64,000 nucleotides of DNA, from IMG/VR virus record IMGVR_UViG_3300020404_001964, positions 1 to 64,000 of that record. One strand, 5' to 3'. Origin of the DNA: a virus. The notes under the pieces were generated by a model. That model worked only from the letters and a program-made list of their open reading frames with translations. It did not search any database and had not been told where the DNA came from. Shown piece after piece: positions 51,133-60,200 of the stretch. Both the position numbers and the translations under genes were made by a program. Position 1 is the stretch's first letter. The number at the start of each line of letters is the position of its first letter.

Positions 51133-51140
51133 TATTTATA
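51133..51140 (-). promoter_or_regulatory. Perfect late promoter TATAAATA
   Basis: TATAAATA, an exact match to the T4 late consensus, 24 bases before the ATG at 51108, with AAAGGAAA between. Confidence 0.75.
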
Positions 51141-51155
51141 TAATTTTCCTTAAAA

Positions 51156-51476
51156 TTATGCTGTACTTGTTTCAATACCACTTACAACACAACTTACATT
51201 AGCACCACTTGATCGTGCTACCAATAATTGTCCTGTATTCAGTACTAAACCAGTTCTTTCCAGCACACCATGACTCAAAATTTCTGTTTCAAATTCAACA
51301 TATTCTGAGTTATCTGGCGTCGCCGAATCTGCTACCGCTAATCTCACTGTAACTGCTTGGTTACCTCTGTTACAAAACGATACCGTCGCCACTGTAAAAG
51401 TGTCAGCAGGTGTCGTATATACAGTCGTATTAGTAGCGGCTAAAAGATCTGCTTTTCCTATTCTTCCTGAAGCCAT
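51156..51476 (-). CDS. Small virion structural protein
   Basis: 106 aa. The order GKADLLAATNTTVYTTPADTF, ATVSFCNRGNQAVTVRLAV and ILSHGVLERTGLVLNTGQLL is the T-x-x-x-V-Y-x-x-P-x-x-x-x-x-x-x-x-V-x-[FI]-x-N pattern of small phage virion proteins. Upstream AAAGGAGAAAAAACG gives a strong Shine-Dalgarno. It sits directly after the 1899-aa tail gene, suggesting joint assembly. Confidence 0.65.
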   Translation of the reverse strand: MASGRIGKADLLAATNTTVYTTPADTFTVATVSFCNRGNQAVTVRLAVADSATPDNSEYVEFETEILSHGVLERTGLVLNTGQLLVARSSGANVSCVVSGIETSTA

Positions 51477-51489
51477 CGTTTTTTCTCCT

Positions 51490-54400
51490 TTAACTATGTA
51501 TTAAGTAGTTCATCGCAATCGGCACACCAGTAACTCCTTTTGTGAAGTTAGTGACGCTTTGGAAATTGATTCCTACGTTGTTACTTGTACTTATCGTATT
51601 ACCTGTAATTACCACTAATCCAGCCGTAATTAAGTTAACATTGAGCGAACTAGCACCACCACCAATTTGTGAAGCGATATAAGTTCTAATTGCCCTCTGA
51701 GTCGGTACAATCGCGTCTGAATTAGCCGCCATTGTGCCATCAGTTGAGAATTCATTGATAGAAGCACTTGTTCCACCTAATGCTAAATCACCCAACTGTA
51801 ATTCTTGTAGTCCTGATATGTTAAATGCATCAGCATTCAATGAAGCAATACCAGTTGCTTGTTCTACAGAGAATAAATCTCCAACTCTAAAGTTACCGTC
51901 TTGGTCTGTAGAAGTAAAGAATACTCTTCCTCCACCACCTTCAACAGTTTCATTTGCTGGAATTGGATTTTGGTTTGGTAAACCTGGATAGTTAGTTGAA
52001 CTAAAGTTACCTGTACCAATATCTAAGAAGTCATGTCCTGTCAATCTAACTTGAGAATATCTTATTCTCATCTCTAAAGTCTGTCCGTGTTCTGGAGATT
52101 GAGAAACTTTCAAGTCTGGAGATATTTGTAATAGTCCTGTGAAAGGAGTTTGTGTTCCTAGTTGTTGGTTTACAGCAACAAGTTTAAAGTATTGTCCTGG
52201 TAAGTGACCAAATTCTATGTTTGAACCTGCTCTTGGAATTGAAGTTAAATTTTCAACAGCAATGTATTTGCCTGATTGATAATCATCTCTAAATCCACCA
52301 AATGTTTCTGCTGTGCCGGCACTTGCATATGCTGTGTAGCCAGTTGAATCAATTGGAGTTGTTAAATCATTATCTGCGTAAATTTCAAATGTATCTACAG
52401 TTAACACTCTTGCGTAATAGTAAACACCAGTATTCAATTCTACCATTCCTAGTATAGCATCAAATTTAACTTTGTCACCTGTGTTAAAGTTGTGTGCCGC
52501 TGACGTTGTGATTACTGCCGGTGAAGCCTGTGTAATTCCTGACACAGTTGCTTGTACACCTTGTTCTGTAATTGAAGCAGAAGCAGTTACATAATCTGTA
52601 CCTCTAGCAACAAAAGTTGGTTGACCTAATACACCATCTCCAATGTATGCTTGTACTGGAGCATCTGTTGTGTTGTTAGGATCTGTAAATGATACTGTTG
52701 GTGCTGATGTGTAAGACGCACCACAGTCTAATATTTTAACATTAGAAATAACATCTCCAGTTACAACTGCTCTAGCAACTGCTTGTCTTGGAGTTGTAGA
52801 ACCATCGTTTTGTGGAGCACCTATTACTACTCTTGGAGTAATTTCATAAATTGTTGTTGAATCTAATGTTGCCTCAACTGCTTTGCCACCTAATGTGTCC
52901 CAACCTGCTGAATCATCTGAGAATTTTTTAATTGTAGCAATTTTACTTGAAGAACTGTAAGTGTCAATGTAACCGTATTGTCCAGCACCTTTACCTTCAG
53001 TAACAAATAATGCCATTCCTGGATACACACCACTTGCCGCAGAATCTGCCGCCGCTAAAGTAATTTGTGTTGTTGTTCCTGTTTGTGCGGAGTTAGTTGT
53101 TGTTACATAACCTTTACCACCTAAATCTGATGGATCAGAAGCAGGAGTTTCCATTAATCTTACTTTGTAAACACCGCCTGTATTGTAAGTTGCCGCAACA
53201 CCGTTTAATCCAAAACCATCACCTGATATTGTGATTGTTGCGTTAGAATATTCTCTACCAGCATTTCCAAATTCAAGAGCAAGTATTTGATCACCGTCTG
53301 TGAATACACTGTCAACTAGAGCATCTGTTGATCTGTTATTAACTTTTCCTGTTACAGGAATTTCAGTTGGGTCAACACCTTCTGCCACACAACCAAAGTC
53401 ACCATAAGATGAGTTACCGTTTGTAGCACGTATTTTTCCACCTGTTTCTGCTAGGTATCCAATGTGTCCGTAGTATGAGAACACTGATACAAGTTCTGCT
53501 CTACCTAAGTTTGTAATCCAAGCACCAATACCATCTGATATTACTTGCGTAAAGTCATTTGATACCATAGAATCGTTACCACCTGCGTGTAAGTCACCAT
53601 CAATTTTTTGTCCTACAGCACCAGTTCCAAACGTTGTAACGTTTTGAATGTAAGGTGATCTACCACCTAATCTAGTGATTGATTCTTCTTGTACTGCGTT
53701 TGTAGTTGCACTTACCCATCTGTGTTCGTATTGTTGTCCTCCTGGACTTGCTCCAACATTAACAGTGATTGTTGTTAAAGTTGTTGCTTCAACTAATAAT
53801 TCTTTACCTGCCGCTGGGTCCGATGCTCTTGGATAATCATGATTTGAACCATGTCCGTCTTGAGCACACGTGAAACGTAAACTTGCTGTTGTGATTCTTA
53901 CAGTATCACCTGGTGATATTTGGTGTGCACCAATTGTTAACACTGTTGTACCTGTCGCAGGGTCATATGTACCATTTGTTGGTGTAAATTGACCTGTTCC
54001 AGCAGTTGTGTTAGCAATCCATGTGCTTGTATCTAGTGGACCAAATCCTGGATCTAGAGAAACAAAAGCACCTGCTGATGGACGTTTTGTACCATAACTG
54101 TTTGCCGCACCCAATGAACCTGTTAGTCCTTGAACAGTGGCATTTCTTAAACCTGTAGCATTTCTCATATAGAACATATCAGAAGTTGTACTACCTGATA
54201 CAGAGTTCACATACCATTTAGCACCTTTTAGTGCCATGTAGTTTCCTGTGTATTGTAAATCGTAAATGATTGAATCTACATAATCTTTAACATCGTCTTC
54301 ACAGTCAGTTTGATTGAAAGTGTAACCTGGATTTGCTCTTTTCACAAATTCTGACACTTCTCTTGCCATAAAGTCTCTGTTTGCTAATAATCTTAAACGT

Positions 54401-57189
54401 GCATCTGTGTAACCAGCATCTGTGTTAGGAATTCTACTTCCTGCTAATGTTGGCTCAGTACCATTTGCGTTAATTTTGAAATCAATATATTTTTCAATGT
54501 TATCAACAATCGCCGCCGCCGCTGTACCAGCCGCCGCACTACCTGCCGGCACTGCTGTGTTTTGTGCGATGTTGTTTCCTGATGTTACTGAAGATATTGT
54601 AAATGTAACATTTTCACCAATTGCTGTGTCACCAGTGCTTGGATTATTAATTAATTCTGTTGAAGGAATAGTAATTGAATCACCAGCAACATAACCTTGT
54701 CCTGGAGCCGCAACTGCTAATGATAAAAGGAAACCAAATGAGTTTGTACTTATTGTGAAAGTAGCACCTGTACCTGAACCAGTTGTTGTTGAGTTAACTG
54801 TACCAGTACCTTCAATTAAATTACCACCTTGATAACCTAAACTGTTTCCAGTTGGAACTCCAACAACACCACCTGATGGTGTTACTGTAACAGCATTGTT
54901 TTGAACAACATCTGAAATAATTGCTTCTAAACGTTGTATACCTTGTAATGAATATTGAACATCACCGCTTGGTGTTAAAGCACCTGCTGGTCTGATGTTA
55001 GTTGATCTTAATTCATCTCCAACCACAGCACAATTTTGTGGAACACTCATTGGAAGTATTTCGTTGTATATTCCAGTTTTTACATTTAAAGTAATTTGTG
55101 GTGATGCTTTTGCTGGCACACCGTTTACGTTGCCGGCTGTAATAGCATCTGATGAAAGTGTCATTAAAGTTTCGATGTCAGCGGACACAGTTGATTCTGC
55201 CACTTTAGTTAAATCTGAAACTTGTAAAGTTGTACCTTGTGATGGTGTGTAAGAAGATGAATTAGCAACTACTTGTTGAGCAATGTATGCCGCTCTAACA
55301 ATAGCCGCCGCCGTTTCTGCTTCTTGTCCAGTTACGTATGAAGCACCTGCTGGAGTGAAATAACTTAATGCCGCTTTTCTTGATTCAACATTTCCACCTT
55401 TACGTAAATCATTTATTGTAGCATCAATAAGAATACCTATATCTCTTCTACATTTTGTTGCACTGTACGTAAATGAGTTTGTGAATGGTGAAATATTACC
55501 AGCAATTTGAACATTGATCCAAGCAATAACTTCGTCTTGTATGAATGCTTTGTTTCTTGTTAATAAGTTTACACCTTGTGGATTTCTTGGTCCTAAATCT
55601 ATTTGATGTAGTGCGTATCTTACAGTTTTAAATGGAGCATCAAGTGTAACACCTGCATTTGGAGCCGCAGTATCTACACCACTTGGACCAACATAGTAAA
55701 CTTGATCTACTTGTCCAACAAAACCCCATTCAGGTAATGTTCCTGCCGCATTAACAACAAGTGCTTGTCCTGAAGCACCAATCGGTAATCTTGCTGGTCC
55801 TGAAGCACCGTAAATTAAAATATCACCTTCTGCTGATAATACATCATTTTCTGGACCACCTGATAATAATTCCCAAACAGATGTATCAACACCAGCCCCT
55901 GGTGCATAATCTGGTTGATTAATTGTTGAAGGTCCAACGTTGTTTGATGTGTGTGCTGTAACACAAATGTAAGATGTGTCTGTGTTTACTGATCCTCTTA
56001 CAATGTCACCTTTGTCATAAACAGTTGCGTTGTTCCAAGTACCTTTCCAGTATAAACCTTCGTTAAGTTTATCCCAGTGTAGTACACTTGGTGGTCTGTT
56101 TCCTGTTGTGTCAGCGATAGCAATGTAAGTTGTACCACCAACTCTAACAACGTCACCTGTTTTGTAAGCCGTACCGTTGTTGTAATCACCTTTTAAACTG
56201 AAACCTGTTACAAATAAATCCCAATCAGTAGTTTCTGTTGATGGAACTTTGTTGTCATTGTTTGTAAGTGCAACATATTGATAACCTCCGTAAGTAACAA
56301 TGTCACCTGGTTGGTATAATGTTGCTGAACTCCATGAATCTTCAAATTCTAATCCTGGAATAAAAATTTCCCAATTGGCTTCGTCTGCCGCCAATGATGC
56401 ACCTGCTGTGTGAGCCGCAGTTGCGATCCAAAGGTTAGCACCATATTTTACAACGTCATTGACTTTGTATCTTGTTGCTGTTACCCATGCACCTAAATAT
56501 TCAATACCTTTGTGTAAGTATTGCCATTTTGCTTGATCGGCTTCTAATCCTAAAGAAGCAGTTGCCGCCGAAGCGTGTCCTGTTATACAAACATAAAGTT
56601 GTCCACCATATCTTACTGTGTCGTTAGGTTTGTATCTTGTGTTTATTGCCCAAGCATTTAACCAATTGAAACCTTTAGCAAATACTTCCCACTTTGCTAT
56701 ATCTGTTTCTAAACCATCTGCTGTTGTTGCCGCTGATGTGTGTTCTGTAGTACAAAGATAAACTGTTGCACCATATCTAACTAAATCGTTAACTTTATAT
56801 CTTGTTGAAATTGCCCAATCTGATTTGTAATCAAAACCTTCAATGAAAAGATCCCATTTAGATAAGTCGCCTTCTAAACCTACATTAACATCTACGTTTG
56901 ATGTGTGACCTGTGTTACAAATATAAATGTAACCACCGTATTTTACAACATCATTTGGTTTGTATGTTGTGTTAACTCCCCAGTCACCTTTCCATTCTTG
57001 ACCATCGGACATCAATGCCCAATTTGCCGCTGTTAAATCATTTTGAAATTCCGCCGCAGACGTGTGGTTTACTATACAAATATAGGTTCTACCACCATAT
57101 CTTACAACATCATCAACAGAATAAAGTGCGCCTGTGTACCAAGCACCTTTCCAAACAAAACGTATTCTTCCTAATTTAAACTCAGCCAT
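51490..57189 (-). CDS. Giant tail fibre/baseplate protein with CBM-like repeats and beta-helix
   Basis: 1899 aa. Eight N-terminal repeats of about 55 residues (for example WKGDWGVNTTYKPNDVVKYG) follow the CBM5/12-like pattern W-x-x-x-x-x-Y-x-x-[GN]-D-x-V-x-Y-x-G. Next come two helical D-L-R-x-G-G-N-type segments, a beta-helix region (LPMSVPQNCAVVGDELRSTN) and a C-terminus FFTSTDQDGNFRVGDLFSVE shared with the next gene. It is paralogous to 57225-62378 but lacks the Asp-box insertion. Probably a receptor-facing baseplate or fibre protein of the gp10/VrlC type, by recollection. Confidence 0.75.
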   Translation of the reverse strand: MAEFKLGRIRFVWKGAWYTGALYSVDDVVRYGGRTYICIVNHTSAAEFQNDLTAANWALMSDGQEWKGDWGVNTTYKPNDVVKYGGYIYICNTGHTSNVDVNVGLEGDLSKWDLFIEGFDYKSDWAISTRYKVNDLVRYGATVYLCTTEHTSAATTADGLETDIAKWEVFAKGFNWLNAWAINTRYKPNDTVRYGGQLYVCITGHASAATASLGLEADQAKWQYLHKGIEYLGAWVTATRYKVNDVVKYGANLWIATAAHTAGASLAADEANWEIFIPGLEFEDSWSSATLYQPGDIVTYGGYQYVALTNNDNKVPSTETTDWDLFVTGFSLKGDYNNGTAYKTGDVVRVGGTTYIAIADTTGNRPPSVLHWDKLNEGLYWKGTWNNATVYDKGDIVRGSVNTDTSYICVTAHTSNNVGPSTINQPDYAPGAGVDTSVWELLSGGPENDVLSAEGDILIYGASGPARLPIGASGQALVVNAAGTLPEWGFVGQVDQVYYVGPSGVDTAAPNAGVTLDAPFKTVRYALHQIDLGPRNPQGVNLLTRNKAFIQDEVIAWINVQIAGNISPFTNSFTYSATKCRRDIGILIDATINDLRKGGNVESRKAALSYFTPAGASYVTGQEAETAAAIVRAAYIAQQVVANSSSYTPSQGTTLQVSDLTKVAESTVSADIETLMTLSSDAITAGNVNGVPAKASPQITLNVKTGIYNEILPMSVPQNCAVVGDELRSTNIRPAGALTPSGDVQYSLQGIQRLEAIISDVVQNNAVTVTPSGGVVGVPTGNSLGYQGGNLIEGTGTVNSTTTGSGTGATFTISTNSFGFLLSLAVAAPGQGYVAGDSITIPSTELINNPSTGDTAIGENVTFTISSVTSGNNIAQNTAVPAGSAAAGTAAAAIVDNIEKYIDFKINANGTEPTLAGSRIPNTDAGYTDARLRLLANRDFMAREVSEFVKRANPGYTFNQTDCEDDVKDYVDSIIYDLQYTGNYMALKGAKWYVNSVSGSTTSDMFYMRNATGLRNATVQGLTGSLGAANSYGTKRPSAGAFVSLDPGFGPLDTSTWIANTTAGTGQFTPTNGTYDPATGTTVLTIGAHQISPGDTVRITTASLRFTCAQDGHGSNHDYPRASDPAAGKELLVEATTLTTITVNVGASPGGQQYEHRWVSATTNAVQEESITRLGGRSPYIQNVTTFGTGAVGQKIDGDLHAGGNDSMVSNDFTQVISDGIGAWITNLGRAELVSVFSYYGHIGYLAETGGKIRATNGNSSYGDFGCVAEGVDPTEIPVTGKVNNRSTDALVDSVFTDGDQILALEFGNAGREYSNATITISGDGFGLNGVAATYNTGGVYKVRLMETPASDPSDLGGKGYVTTTNSAQTGTTTQITLAAADSAASGVYPGMALFVTEGKGAGQYGYIDTYSSSSKIATIKKFSDDSAGWDTLGGKAVEATLDSTTIYEITPRVVIGAPQNDGSTTPRQAVARAVVTGDVISNVKILDCGASYTSAPTVSFTDPNNTTDAPVQAYIGDGVLGQPTFVARGTDYVTASASITEQGVQATVSGITQASPAVITTSAAHNFNTGDKVKFDAILGMVELNTGVYYYARVLTVDTFEIYADNDLTTPIDSTGYTAYASAGTAETFGGFRDDYQSGKYIAVENLTSIPRAGSNIEFGHLPGQYFKLVAVNQQLGTQTPFTGLLQISPDLKVSQSPEHGQTLEMRIRYSQVRLTGHDFLDIGTGNFSSTNYPGLPNQNPIPANETVEGGGGRVFFTSTDQDGNFRVGDLFSVEQATGIASLNADAFNISGLQELQLGDLALGGTSASINEFSTDGTMAANSDAIVPTQRAIRTYIASQIGGGASSLNVNLITAGLVVITGNTISTSNNVGINFQSVTNFTKGVTGVPIAMNYLIHS

Positions 57190-57215
57190 GGGTTAATATA
57201 TCCTCTTATTGTAGT

Positions 57216-57223
57216 TATTTATC
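57216..57223 (-). promoter_or_regulatory. Late promoter GATAAATA
   Basis: GATAAATA 26 bases before the ATG at 57189, with AAGAGGAT as Shine-Dalgarno; the motif overlaps the end of the preceding gene. Confidence 0.65.
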
Positions 57224-57224
57224 A

Positions 57225-60200
57225 TTATGAACCATATCCGTTAGAACTGTCAATAGCACTAGCCGGATCTCCTTCATTCAATTCTGTACTTGCTACTCCA
57301 CCTGTGAAAAAGTTCAATGCTAGTAATGAGCCTGAAAATCCACCATTTAAATTAGCAATTCTATCAATTTTGATTTCACCTGTTTCAGGAAATGCTTCAT
57401 TGAATATTTCTCTGTTTCTTACTTTAATTTGTCCTGCTCTAAATCCTGATACATTCAAGTTAGCACCACCACCTGAAACTCTTGAACCAATATAAGTTAC
57501 AATCGCTTTTTGTGTTGGTACAACATTATCTGAATTTGCCGCCATTGTTGGATCAGTTGAAAACTCTCTAATTACAACTTCTGTACCACCTAGTACAACA
57601 CCACCTAGTGCTAATTCTGATAAACCTTGTAGGTTGAATAAGTCTGCGTTTAGTGTTACAATACCAGTTGCCTGTTCAACTTCAAACAATTCTCCAACAC
57701 GGAAGTTACCATCTTGGTCAGTTGAAGTGTAGAATACTCTACCACCACCGTTGTTTGCTGTTTCTCTGGCAGGTTGTGCTTCATAGCCTTCTGTAAATCC
57801 TGCGTTTGTGTAAACTTGTGGATAATTTGTTGTTGTAAATCCACCTGTACCAATATCTAAGAAGTCGTGTCCAGTTAAACGTACTTGTGAGTACTGTTGT
57901 CTAATTGTCATTTCCTCTTCATGAGCCGGAGATTCATTTTCTTTTAGACTTGGTGATATTCTAAATTGTGCTGTTAAGTTAGGAGCAACACCTGAAACAT
58001 TTGTTATCTGTGTAACTCTATAAATTTGATCTCCAATACCATTGATGTATAACAAGTCACCTGGTCCTGGTTCTCTAGATAAATCTTTTATTTGTACAAC
58101 TTTACCAACTTGGAATTCATCTGCGAATCCATCACCGTCTACTGTTGCACTTACATTTATAAATCCTGTTCCTCTGTTTGTAAATGTAGGTTGTCCTAAT
58201 ACGCCATCTGCTATTCTTGGTTGTAAAGCAACATCTAATGTGTTCACATTGTCAGTAACTGTCACAGTAGGTGCAGTCGCATAACCTGAGCCTGGTTCTA
58301 AAATTTGTACTCTTGAAACTTTTCCAGCATTTGTAATTACTCTACATAAAGGTGGAGCACCTTTTTTCAACACAGTCGCATCTGACATTGTGCCTTGTTT
58401 CAACGGAACAAAATAACCACCGTTGTATCTGCCACCTATTATTCCAGTGTATGTGCCTGAAAGGTTTGTTAATTGTTTCCAACTTACAGCGTCATATGAA
58501 TATGCTACTTCACCATTTCCAGTTATAGCAACAAAAGTTCCTTGTGAACTTGTAACTTTTGTGTATGGTCCTGTATGTGGAGGTGTTTCTGATTCTGTCC
58601 AAACTGTAATAGCACTTGTAGAACTTTGTGCCGCATTCGCATTTGATACAAAGAATTTATTTGCTGATGTTGAATCATCAAATGGTGAGTCTTGTACTGA
58701 TGCTATAAATTTATCGCCTGTGAAAGTTAAGTGTTGTAATAGATATCTTTCACCGCCTATGTCTGCCGCTAGTTCCCATGTTGTACCACCGTCAACTGAT
58801 TCCCAAGTTTGTCCAAAGTCATTACCAATAATAATTAATCCATTACCAGCCGCCGCTTTTGTAAACACTGGTGTTGATCCATCGTATGGTTCAACTTGTT
58901 GTGAAGTCCATGTGTTTCCTTCATCTCCAGATATGTATACAACACCTGTTTCTGAAACTACAACCCATTGTTGTGAAACATTTTCCCAAACAACACTTCT
59001 GAATATATCAGCACCTATGTTACCTGATATGTCACTCCAGTTAGCACCATCTTGAGATCTTGCTAACGCACCTGTGTTAGATGTTGCCATAAAGTTGTTA
59101 GCGCCACCTTCGAAACTGTTCCAGTTTTGTGTTGGTACACCATTACAAACTGTCCAACTTGTTGAATCTACTGATCTTAAACCTCTACCATTTCCTAATA
59201 ACACAGTAACGTTTGTAGAAGAAACTCTTCTTGAAGCACCTAATAAGTATTCTCCATTTAATGGAATAGATGCTGTTGAGTTGCTGTAAGGTGGTTCACT
59301 AAAAGATATTCTTGGTTCAATAAAATATTTTGTTGACGGATCTAATTCCGTTTCAATAGCAAAGCCGCCTAAGAAATGTTGCCAACCTGGTGTGTTATCA
59401 AATTCTTTTTTGACTGTACAAACTTTTGTTACTTCGTTGAAAGAATCAATTATTCCGTATTGTCCTCTTCCTGTACCTTCCCAAATATAAATTCTTTGTC
59501 CAACTGTTTGTGCTGTTGTACCTTGGAATTGAGCATTTAGTTTGATTGATGTTGTGTCACCTGTGATTGCTGGTCCTGATTTACTAGTATAACCGGCACC
59601 ACCTGCTGGTGTTGAGTCACCTGGACCTAAAATTCTTACTTTGTTTACAGCACCATCTCTTGTATTTTCATAATTAATTGTTGCCGCCGCACCTTGACCT
59701 GAACCTGTTATAGTTATGTTAGCAGATGAATAATTTTGTCCTGCGTGATCATAAGCGAAAGCAAATATTTCGTTTTCATCATTATATACAGCATCTACTT
59801 GGGCTTCTTGTGTTCTGTTGTTGAATTTTGCTGTGATAGGTGTTTCTGTAGGTGTTACACCTTCAGCAACAGAACCAAAATCTCCATAAGAGTTGTTTCC
59901 GTTTGTTGCTCTCGCTTTACCACCGTCAGTAGCAAGATATCCTATGTGACAGTAGTAAGTGAACACAGATACAAGTTCTGCTTTACCTTCTCCATTTACC
60001 CAGAAACCAATACCGTTATCAATTACCTGTGTAAAGTCATTGGCAACAATTGATTTGTTACCACCGTTGTGTAAATCACCGTCTACTTTTAAACCTATAC
60101 ATCCTGTTCCAAACGTAGATACGTTTTGTACGTAACATGATTTAGTTGTAATCCAAGCCGCCGCATCTGATGGTCCTGAACCAGGATTTAATGTAACAAA

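Noticed and set aside
58423-59055. 210-aa plus-strand open frame opposite the Asp-box region
   Set aside because: Shadow of the 1717-aa tail gene; no start signal, no recognisable domain, low-complexity Pro/Ser/Val content.
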